Shown here piece by piece: positions 1 through 6,205 of a stretch of 12,290 nucleotides of DNA. Position 1 is the stretch's first letter, and the number at the start of each line of letters is the position of its first letter. Source of the stretch: JAAYYM01 sp964631375 (GTDB lineage Bacteria > Bacillota > Clostridia > Lachnospirales > Lachnospiraceae); the NCBI GenBank assembly GCA_964631375.1, contig CAZVYQ010000061.1, positions 1-12,290 on the forward strand, in the 5' to 3' direction. The translations under genes and the position numbers were made by a program. Below the pieces are notes generated by a model that was given only the letters and a program-made list of their open reading frames with translations, was not told where the DNA came from and searched no databases.

Positions 1-157
1 CTAGCTCAACAATCAATTCAATATCGGGATGTGATGAGCCGGATTCCCATTTGCTGACTGCCGCGACAGTGACACCTAAGGCCTCTGCCAGCTGTGACTG
101 AGTGATGCCAAGTGTCTTTCGATAGGATTATATGTTTTTTCCGATGGATATGTTCAT
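1..157 (-). pseudogene. XRE/Cro-family HTH regulator, broken by an in-frame stop, partial at left edge
   Basis: Reading the minus strand from an ATG at 157, with a good AAGGAG ribosome site just upstream, gives MNISIGKNI, then TAA (128-130), then in the same frame SYRKTLGITQSQLAEALG, then VTVAAVSKWESGSSHPDIE and LIVELA to the window edge. This is the classic N-terminal helix-turn-helix of XRE regulators: IGxNI..YRK..GITQ.QLAE.LGV....VSKWE.G...PDI. The stop sits exactly where family members carry a variable residue between NI and YRK, so no frameshift is needed and a single base change explains it. No ATG, GTG or TTG codon follows soon after the stop in this frame, so reinitiation producing an intact HTH is unlikely. 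The rest of the gene lies outside the window. The gene is probably inactivated. A sequencing or assembly error is the main alternative. Confidence 0.72.
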
Positions 158-193
158 AATGACTCCTTTCCGATGTCTCATGCTTGTTATGAC

Positions 194-207
194 ATGATGG
201 TATCATA
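194..207 (-). promoter_or_regulatory. Possible -10 and operator palindrome of the XRE gene
   Basis: Upstream of the broken regulator, ATGAT-GGT-ATCAT (194-206) is a perfect inverted repeat. It overlaps TATGAT (minus strand, 202-207), a plausible -10 box. The corresponding -35 (TTATCT) is poor. A palindrome on the start point would fit autorepression, which is common for XRE regulators, but this is inference from position only. Confidence 0.3.
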
Positions 208-288
208 GAAAAAGGAGTAAGAAAAGATAATAATTGTAGAAATGGTAAAAGAAAAATTATACCAATGGTTGAATTTGTGATTATATCA

Positions 289-1575
289 TTAATGGATTAG
301 TGATTCAAGATCCTGATAGAATCCGGGATAAGAGATTTTCACACATTCACTGCCAATGATTTCGGTATCACCTTCTGCTCCAAGAGCAGCAACTGCAAAT
401 GACATGGCAATTCGATGGTCCAGTCGAGAACCGACCACTGCACCTTTAACAGGCTTCCCCCCATTGATGATCATACCATCGGGTGTTGCAGTGATATCTA
501 CACCCATAGAAGAAAGATTATCAACGATCGCCTCAAGACGGTCAGATTCCTTGACTCTTAATTCTGCTGCATCGCGAATGATGGTCTGTCCGTTTGCATA
601 CGCGGCAAGAACAGCAATGATTGGCAATTCATCAATCAGGGTTGGAACAATACTGCCTTCGATTGTTACACCATGTAGAGCTGAAGAACGAACCAGCAGA
701 TCTGCAAAAGGTTCTCCATCAAAACGCTCGTTGAGGATTTGTATCTGTCCGCCCATTTGCTTTACAACACGAATAATACCATCACGCGTCGGATTGATAC
801 CAACATTGTGAATTAAAATCTCCGAATTGGGAACGATCAGTGCGGCCGCAATGAAGTAAGCGGCAGAGGAGATATCACCGGGAACCAAAACACGTTGTCC
901 GACAAGAGAAGGCTCGGGACAAACAGTGATTGTTTGATCCTCCAGATAGATTTCTCCACCAAAATAGTCAATCATTAGTTCTGAATGATTGCGGGATGTA
1001 TTTTTTTCAGTAATGGATGTCTTGCTGCTTGCATAAAGTCCGGCAAATAATACGGCTGATTTGACCTGTGCAGAGTCATAAGGACTGATATAGTGAATCC
1101 CATCTAACAGTTTTCCACGGATCTGAAGAGGAGCACAATTATTTCCGAGAACACTGGACAGATCAGCCCCCATCATTGTTAGTGGCTCTATGATACGCAG
1201 CATCGGACGTCTCTGAATGGAACCGTCACCATTGATGACAGAGTCAAATTCCTGACCTGCAAGTATACCAGACATCAATCGAATCGTTGTACCGCTGTTG
1301 CCAACATCAAGTGTGGTATCCGGAGCCTTTAGTCCATGCAGACCTACTCCATGGATCGTCACAAAGCCGGATGGATCCTGTGGAATATCAATCTGTACGC
1401 CAAGCTGTTCAAAACAAGCAACAGTAGACAGACAGTCTGCACCAAATAAGAAATTATGTATTTCAGTTGAACCATTTGCAATCGCACCAAGCATGATTGC
1501 TCTGTGTGAGATGGATTTATCTCCGGGAACAGTGATCTCCCCGGATAGACTATCTGCTTTCTTAAATATCATCAT
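289..1575 (-). CDS. aroA: 3-phosphoshikimate 1-carboxyvinyltransferase (EPSP synthase)
   Basis: Transfers the enolpyruvyl group of PEP to shikimate-3-phosphate, the sixth step of the shikimate pathway, in the cytosol. The protein has 428 residues, the usual length. Visible motifs are PGDKSISHRA (17-26, substrate-binding Lys20), GNSGTTIRL (92-100), GDGSIQRRPM (116-125), SAQVKSA (168-174), Asp315 in IDELP (catalytic Asp of the family), RVKESDR (340-346) and DHRIAMSF (386-393). The GDKSISHRA form resembles the Bacillus/class II type rather than the E. coli type, yet the glycine of NSGTT that is replaced by Ala in the CP4 enzyme is retained. The start is ATG-ATG with AAAGGA upstream; either Met could be used. 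It begins 8 nt after the tyrA stop and its ribosome site overlaps the end of tyrA, so it is the last gene of aroF-tyrA-aroA and probably translationally coupled. No clear terminator follows. Confidence 0.97.
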   Translation of the reverse strand: MMIFKKADSLSGEITVPGDKSISHRAIMLGAIANGSTEIHNFLFGADCLSTVACFEQLGVQIDIPQDPSGFVTIHGVGLHGLKAPDTTLDVGNSGTTIRLMSGILAGQEFDSVINGDGSIQRRPMLRIIEPLTMMGADLSSVLGNNCAPLQIRGKLLDGIHYISPYDSAQVKSAVLFAGLYASSKTSITEKNTSRNHSELMIDYFGGEIYLEDQTITVCPEPSLVGQRVLVPGDISSAAYFIAAALIVPNSEILIHNVGINPTRDGIIRVVKQMGGQIQILNERFDGEPFADLLVRSSALHGVTIEGSIVPTLIDELPIIAVLAAYANGQTIIRDAAELRVKESDRLEAIVDNLSSMGVDITATPDGMIINGGKPVKGAVVGSRLDHRIAMSFAVAALGAEGDTEIIGSECVKISYPGFYQDLESLIH

Positions 1576-1583
1576 GAATCCTT

Positions 1584-2684
1584 TCAGTTACGCTCATAAA
1601 TTGTATAGTTCTCAGTCCGTAATAACCTGCCTGCGGCAAGTACTGATGTCTGGTCGTAGAACTCAATACGAAGTGTACCTTCCTCAAATTCTCGGTTATG
1701 TATAATTCCAATATTCTTAATATTAATCTCATGTGAGGCAAGGAGTGAGGCGATACGGGCAATCATACCGGTCTCATCAGGAATGTCACAATATAGAACA
1801 TAGGCTTTCTTGATAGGACCAAGAGAAGCATCCTGCATGGAATCACGATACTCCTTGGATCGTTCAAAAAACTGGTAGAGATCCTTTTCCTCACGTCCGG
1901 AAACCTTAGACTGAAATTCCTTTAATTTTGCAATATATTCCTCTAATAATGTACAGATTTGTGTACTGTTTGTCAAGCAGATATCACTCCACATGGCAGG
2001 AGAGGAGGATGCTATACGGGTAATATCCTTGAAGCCTCCGGCGGCTAATGTACGCATCAATTCATCCTCGGTATCGTGCCCATTTACAAAGTCCACAAGT
2101 GAAGCGGCAAGGATATGTGGGAGATGTGAAATGACTGCAGTAGCATAATCGTGAGTCTTTGCATCCAGTATGACGGGAATCGCCCCAAGAGAGGATACCA
2201 GTGATCGCATACGATCAATACGATCAGGAGTTGTTTCCTCACCAGGAGTTAAGATATAATATGCATTCTCCAAAATACGTGGATTAGAATCAGAATATCC
2301 GGATTTTTCTGAGCCTGCCATGGGATGTCCGCCCACAAAGCAGGAAGAAAGGCCACTGGCTTTTACACTGTTCATGATATTTGTTTTTACGCTTCCAACG
2401 TCTGTCAGAATACAGTCATCAGACAGATTCGGTGCTAATCTGCATAAAACCTCGGCATTTTTTTTGACGGGTGCACATAAGAATATATATTCACATTCAG
2501 AAAAAGAGTCATCGATCCCGGTGCAGACAGAATCGATCACACCTTCATTTTGTGCCTGCAGGATTGACTGCAGATCGATGTCATATGCAATCATTGTGGC
2601 AGCCGGGAATTTGTTTCTGATTGTTTTAGCTATGGAACCACCGATGAGTCCCAGTCCTATAAAGCCAAAGGAATTTTTCTTCAT
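1584..2684 (-). CDS. tyrA: Prephenate dehydrogenase with C-terminal ACT domain
   Basis: Oxidatively decarboxylates prephenate to 4-hydroxyphenylpyruvate, the committed step to tyrosine. The protein has 366 residues. An N-terminal Rossmann fold carries GLGLIGG (10-16). An acidic residue at the end of the second strand (IAYDID, Asp35) suggests NAD+ rather than NADP+. The catalytic region has VGGHPMAGSEKSGY (117-130) with His120, and SHLPH (186-190). An ACT domain follows at about 295-345 (YVLYCDIPDETGMIARI onward), likely the site for tyrosine feedback inhibition. No chorismate mutase domain is fused, so chorismate mutase must be encoded elsewhere. Its ATG overlaps the aroF stop by four bases (ATGA), with AGGAG inside the aroF 3' end, which shows tight coupling in the aro operon. 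Confidence 0.96.
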   Translation of the reverse strand: MKKNSFGFIGLGLIGGSIAKTIRNKFPAATMIAYDIDLQSILQAQNEGVIDSVCTGIDDSFSECEYIFLCAPVKKNAEVLCRLAPNLSDDCILTDVGSVKTNIMNSVKASGLSSCFVGGHPMAGSEKSGYSDSNPRILENAYYILTPGEETTPDRIDRMRSLVSSLGAIPVILDAKTHDYATAVISHLPHILAASLVDFVNGHDTEDELMRTLAAGGFKDITRIASSSPAMWSDICLTNSTQICTLLEEYIAKLKEFQSKVSGREEKDLYQFFERSKEYRDSMQDASLGPIKKAYVLYCDIPDETGMIARIASLLASHEINIKNIGIIHNREFEEGTLRIEFYDQTSVLAAGRLLRTENYTIYERN

Positions 2685-3697
2685 GTGAAGCTCCTGTTCA
2701 TGATCTTACAAAATGGTTTAATCTCATCACATAGAGAATCAAATTGATCAAATGTAAGGGATTGAGGGCCATCTGACAATGCATTAGCGGGATCATTATG
2801 TACTTCGATCATGAGCCCATCAGCTCCGGCCGCGATTGCTGATTTTGCAAGGGGTGATACATAAGCCCTGACACCGGTAGCATGGGAAGGATCCACAATG
2901 ATCGGAAGATATGTTTTCGATTTTAAAACCGGTACTGCGCTGATGTCCAGAGTATTTCTGGTAGCAGTTTCAAAGGTGCGGATACCACGCTCACATAGAA
3001 CGACATTTGGATTCCCCTCAGAAATAATATATTCTGCTGCATTCAGCCATTCATCAATGGTAGCGGAGAGACCACGTTTTAACAATACCGGCAGACCTGA
3101 ACGACCGGCTTCCTTTAATAAAAAGAAGTTTTGCATATTACGAGCTCCAATCTGGAGCATATCGACATATTTGACTGCTGCATTGATTGCATCGAGACTG
3201 ATCACCTCACTGATTGTAGCAAGACCGGTTTCTTTTCCTGCTGTTTGCAGAAATTTAAGCCCTTCCTCCCCAAGACCCTGAAAAGCATAAGGTGAGGTAC
3301 GCGGTTTATATGCACCACCGCGTAGAATGTTTGCACCGGCTTTCTTAACATTATGAGCGATCGTCATCAATTGATCCTCTGTTTCAACTGCACAGGGCCC
3401 TGCCATGATGGTCATATTGTCAGGCCCGATCACAGTGTTGCCAATGTGTATATTGATTGGCTCAGGATGGAATTTCTTGTTCGAAAGTTTATAGCTTTCT
3501 GTGACCGGAACGATCTTATCGACTCCCTCAAAGATCTCCAGATTATCATAAGCCAGTTTTGATTTATCTCCGACGACACCTATGATGGTAACTTCCTTAC
3601 CTTCTGAGAGATGCGTCTCAAGTCCTTTGTTTTGAATTGTGTTTACAACTTGTTTAATATGCTCCGGGGATGCACCCGGTTTCATTACAATAATCAT
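2681..3697 (-). CDS. aroF: 3-deoxy-7-phosphoheptulonate synthase (DAHP synthase, type I-beta)
   Basis: Condenses PEP and erythrose-4-phosphate to DAHP, the entry step of aromatic amino-acid synthesis. At 338 residues it matches the Thermotoga-type enzyme. An N-terminal ferredoxin-like domain (about 1-70, MIIVMKPGAS onward) is followed by a (beta/alpha)8 barrel. Metal ligands fall at Cys102 (AGPCAVE), His272 (DPSHATG), Glu298 (MIEVH) and Asp309 (SDGPQS). The PEP/E4P region has GGAYKPRTSPYAFQG (127-141). In this family the N-terminal domain carries feedback inhibition by Tyr or Phe; that is family knowledge, not shown here. The start is ATG with AAAGG ten bases upstream. It is the first gene of the operon, about 46 nt from the predicted transcript start, so no room exists for a T-box or long attenuator. 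Confidence 0.97.
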   Translation of the reverse strand: MIIVMKPGASPEHIKQVVNTIQNKGLETHLSEGKEVTIIGVVGDKSKLAYDNLEIFEGVDKIVPVTESYKLSNKKFHPEPINIHIGNTVIGPDNMTIMAGPCAVETEDQLMTIAHNVKKAGANILRGGAYKPRTSPYAFQGLGEEGLKFLQTAGKETGLATISEVISLDAINAAVKYVDMLQIGARNMQNFFLLKEAGRSGLPVLLKRGLSATIDEWLNAAEYIISEGNPNVVLCERGIRTFETATRNTLDISAVPVLKSKTYLPIIVDPSHATGVRAYVSPLAKSAIAAGADGLMIEVHNDPANALSDGPQSLTFDQFDSLCDEIKPFCKIMNRSFT

Positions 3698-3749
3698 AAT
3701 CGTCAGCCTTTCTGAAATGAGAACCTGTTACAATGACACTTCGTAATTC

Positions 3750-3778
3750 ATTTTAGCCACAACTAAATCAGTTGTCAA
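3750..3778 (-). promoter_or_regulatory. SigA promoter of the aroF-tyrA-aroA operon
   Basis: On the minus strand TTGACA (3773-3778) and TAAAAT (3750-3755) are separated by 17 nt, nearly the SigA consensus. Transcription would start near 3743, giving a leader of about 46 nt before the aroF ATG. The spacer holds an inverted repeat (separate entry), suggesting this strong promoter is repressible. Confidence 0.8.
3759..3775. promoter_or_regulatory. Candidate operator inside the aro promoter spacer
   Basis: ACAACT-AAATC-AGTTGT is a perfect 6-bp inverted repeat. It fills the spacer between the -10 and -35 of the aro promoter and overlaps the first three -35 bases. A repressor bound here would block RNA polymerase. 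The regulator is unknown and none of the intact genes in the window is an obvious candidate. Confidence 0.45.
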
Positions 3779-3839
3779 CACTTAAATACATTAAAGTGCT
3801 ACACTTTAAAGCGATAAATTAATTCGTTTGTTAAAAGTG
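3779..3839. repeat. Cluster of TTAA(A)AGTG half-sites, including a perfect palindrome
   Basis: TTAAAGTG-CTA-CACTTTAA (3791-3809) is a perfect 8-bp inverted repeat just upstream of the aro -35 and about 40 nt upstream of the fusA-like -35. Two related half-sites flank it: CACTTAA (3779-3785) and TTAAAAGTG (3831-3839). Four copies of a similar half-site within 61 nt of a divergent promoter region look like a binding array for a transcription factor. The factor cannot be named from sequence. Confidence 0.45.
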
Positions 3840-3849
3840 TATAAAGAAC

Positions 3850-3878
3850 TTGCATTTTACTATCATTTTTATTACAAT
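3850..3878 (+). promoter_or_regulatory. SigA promoter of the EF-G paralogue
   Basis: TTGCAT (3850-3855), a 17-nt spacer and TACAAT (3873-3878) form a good SigA promoter. The start point would be near 3885, leaving a leader of about 70 nt before the ATG at 3956. Confidence 0.7.
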
Positions 3879-3955
3879 ATTACCATGGTGTATAAAACCA
3901 AATGATTCTTGCATGACAGCATGATCATAATAAAAAGTATTGGAGGAACTTGCAT

Positions 3956-6049
3956 ATGAATGTTTACACAACTGACAAGATTCGTAACGTGGTGCTCTTG
4001 GGACACGGGGGCGCCGGTAAGACCAGCTTAGTCGAGGCAATGGCATATCTTTCAGGGATTACAAACCGCATGGGTAAGATCGCGGATGGTAACACAATCA
4101 GTGACTACGATAAAGAAGAACAGAAAAGACAATTCTCTATCGGTACATCAGTCGTTCCAATCGAATGGGAAGGCACAAAGATCAATGTGCTGGATACTCC
4201 GGGTTATTTTGATTTTGTAGGTGAAGTAGAAGAAGCAGTCGGTGCAGCAGCAGGGGCTATTATTGTTGTATCAGGAAAAGCAGGAATCGAAGTAGGAACA
4301 GAAAAGGCATGGGAATTATGCGAGAAATATAAATTACCAAGAATGTTTTTCGTTACAGATATGGATGTAGACAATGCAAGTTATAGACAGGTAGTAGAAG
4401 ATCTGACAGAGAGATACGGCAAGAGGATTGCTCCGTTCCATCTGCCGATCAGAGAGAACGAGAAGTTTGTAGGATATATCAATGTAGTTAGTGAGACAGG
4501 AAACAGATGGACAGAGAAGGGTGAGGTTGTTCCCTGTGATATCCCTGATTACTCTGAGCCAAATCTTCAGATCTGCAGAGATGCCTTGTTAGAGGCAGTT
4601 GCAGAGACAAGTGAAGATTTTATGGAGAGATACTTCGGTGGAGAGACATTTTCAGAGGCAGAGATCAGATCAGCACTTCGTGTCAGTGTATTTGACGGCA
4701 GCATAGTTCCGATATCCATGGGCTCCAATGTATTATGTCAGGGAATCTTTACCTTGATTGATGACATCATCAAGTATTTCCCAAGCCCGGATATGCGTAA
4801 GGTTGCAGGTATCAACATGAAGACCAATGAAATCTTTGAAGCAGATTATGACTTTTCGAAACCAAAGTCAGCCTATGTCTGGAAGACCATTGTTGATCCG
4901 TTTATAGGAAAGTATTCGTTGATCAAGGTTTGCTCAGGTGTATTTAAAGCAGATGATACGATCTACAATCAGGATAAAGATGTTGAAGAGAGAATTTCAA
5001 AGCTGTTTGTATTGCAGGGTAATAAGCCGATCGAGGTTAAGGAACTGCATGCCGGAGATATCGGTGCCATTCAGAAGCTTTCTGCAGCAAGAACAGGCGA
5101 TACATTATGTACAAAGGCAACTCCAATCAAATATGGTCAGACAGAAATCAGTAAACCATATACCTGTATGCGTTATAAAGCAAAGAATAAGGCTGATATT
5201 GACAAGATCTCAGGAGCCTTAACAAAGATGATGAATGAAGATCTGACTCTACTGAATGTCAATGACGGTGAAAACAGACAGACCTTGTTATATGGTATGG
5301 GTGATCAACATCTCGAAGTGGTTGCAAGCAAACTGCAAAATGTATATAAGGTAGAAATAGAACTTTCACAGCCGAAGGTTGCATTCAGAGAGACGATAAA
5401 AAAGAATTCAGATGTAGAGTCCAAGTTTAAAAAACAGTCAGGCGGACATGGCCAATATGGACATGTTAAGATGAGATTCGAGCCTCTGGGTGATCTGGAA
5501 AAGGCATATGAATTTGAACAGGTTGTAGTCGGCGGAGCAGTTCCCAAGAACTTCTTCCCGGCAGTTGAAAAAGGATTGGCAGAGTCTGTACTCAAGGGAC
5601 CTCTTGCAGCATATCCGGTAGTAGGTGTCAAAGCGATTCTGTATGACGGAAGTTATCATCCGGTAGATTCCTCAGAGCAGGCATTCAAGATGGCAACGAT
5701 TCAGGCATTCAAGAAGGGCTTTATGGAAGCAGGCCCGATCTTGATGGAGCCGATTGCAAATCTAAAGGTAACTGTTCCGGATAATTATACAGGTGATGTT
5801 ATGGGTGATCTGAACAAACGTCGTGGCCGTGTGCTTGGAATGAATCCGATAGGCAACGGTAAGCAGGTGATCGAGGCAGATCTACCGATGACAGGACTGC
5901 ACGGATACTGTACGGATCTTCGTTCCATGACAGGTGGACGTGGAGATTTTGAATATGCGTTTGCACGTTATGAACAGGCACCATCAGATGTACAGGAGAA
6001 AGAGATCATTGCAAGAGCAGATAAGTTAGTAGATAACTCAGAATCATAA
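3956..6049 (+). CDS. fusA: Elongation factor G-like protein (EF-G paralogue) with altered G-motifs
   Basis: Ribosomal translocase family, 697 residues from the ATG at 3956, which lies nine bases after GGAGG; the in-frame TTG at 3950 is too close to that site. G1 is GHGGAGKTS (16-24). Switch I reads KRQFSI rather than RGITI, G3 is DTPGYFDF (80-87) with Tyr where canonical EF-G has the catalytic His, and G4 is VTDMD (133-137) rather than VNKMD. Domain II (about 305-390), III (about 400-475), IV (KFKKQSGGHGQYGHV region onward, with tip GSYHPVDSSEQAFKMA, 565-580) and V (about 600-685) are all present. It resembles the EF-G-2 type of Thermus more than housekeeping FusA, and it is not beside rpsL, rpsG or tuf. 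Canonical fusA is therefore probably elsewhere and this copy may have weak GTPase activity or a specialised role. It is divergent from the aro operon and has its own promoter. Confidence 0.9.
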   Translation: MNVYTTDKIRNVVLLGHGGAGKTSLVEAMAYLSGITNRMGKIADGNTISDYDKEEQKRQFSIGTSVVPIEWEGTKINVLDTPGYFDFVGEVEEAVGAAAGAIIVVSGKAGIEVGTEKAWELCEKYKLPRMFFVTDMDVDNASYRQVVEDLTERYGKRIAPFHLPIRENEKFVGYINVVSETGNRWTEKGEVVPCDIPDYSEPNLQICRDALLEAVAETSEDFMERYFGGETFSEAEIRSALRVSVFDGSIVPISMGSNVLCQGIFTLIDDIIKYFPSPDMRKVAGINMKTNEIFEADYDFSKPKSAYVWKTIVDPFIGKYSLIKVCSGVFKADDTIYNQDKDVEERISKLFVLQGNKPIEVKELHAGDIGAIQKLSAARTGDTLCTKATPIKYGQTEISKPYTCMRYKAKNKADIDKISGALTKMMNEDLTLLNVNDGENRQTLLYGMGDQHLEVVASKLQNVYKVEIELSQPKVAFRETIKKNSDVESKFKKQSGGHGQYGHVKMRFEPLGDLEKAYEFEQVVVGGAVPKNFFPAVEKGLAESVLKGPLAAYPVVGVKAILYDGSYHPVDSSEQAFKMATIQAFKKGFMEAGPILMEPIANLKVTVPDNYTGDVMGDLNKRRGRVLGMNPIGNGKQVIEADLPMTGLHGYCTDLRSMTGGRGDFEYAFARYEQAPSDVQEKEIIARADKLVDNSES

Positions 6050-6080
6050 GTGTGATATCAATTATTCATATTGATTTTTA

Positions 6081-6117
6081 CAGAAGGAAGAACAGAGAAT
6101 CAGGGTTCTTCCTTCTG
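6081..6117 (+). terminator. Perfect 13-bp hairpin between the EF-G-like gene and leuS
   Basis: CAGAAGGAAGAAC (6081-6093) pairs perfectly with GTTCTTCCTTCTG (6105-6117) around an 11-nt loop, 31 nt after the stop codon. Position suggests transcription termination. No U-tract follows directly (CTGTTAATC comes next, and a T-rich run starts only at 6131), so it may instead act as a weak terminator or a 3'-end stabiliser. Confidence 0.55.
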
Positions 6118-6138
6118 CTGTTAATCACCTTGTTTTCC

Positions 6139-6167
6139 TTGACAAAAGGGAATAATATGAGTAGAAT
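6139..6167 (+). promoter_or_regulatory. SigA promoter of leuS
   Basis: TTGACA (6139-6144), exactly 17 nt, and TAGAAT (6162-6167) give a near-consensus SigA promoter. The start point near 6174 leaves only about 30 nt of leader. A T-box leader, common before leuS in Firmicutes, cannot fit, and no AGGGUGGNACCGCG-like T-box sequence is seen here. Confidence 0.8.
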
Positions 6168-6205
6168 TTTAGGGACTAGACGAAACACAATTGGAGGAAT
6201 GTAAC

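Noticed and set aside
356..811. Long plus-strand frames within aroA, tyrA and aroF
   Set aside because: They are antisense shadows of clearly conserved genes, lacking ribosome sites and any recognisable domain.
3698..3743. Leader peptide or T-box attenuator before aroF
   Set aside because: The predicted leader is about 46 nt, with no short aromatic-rich reading frame and no room for alternative hairpins.
3884..3904. Six-codon upstream reading frame (ATG GTG TAT AAA ACC AAA TGA) before the EF-G-like gene
   Set aside because: No ribosome site precedes it and its ATG lies at or before the predicted transcript start near 3885.
3950..3955. TTG start two codons upstream of the EF-G-like ATG
   Set aside because: It lies only three bases from GGAGG, while the ATG at 3956 has normal spacing.
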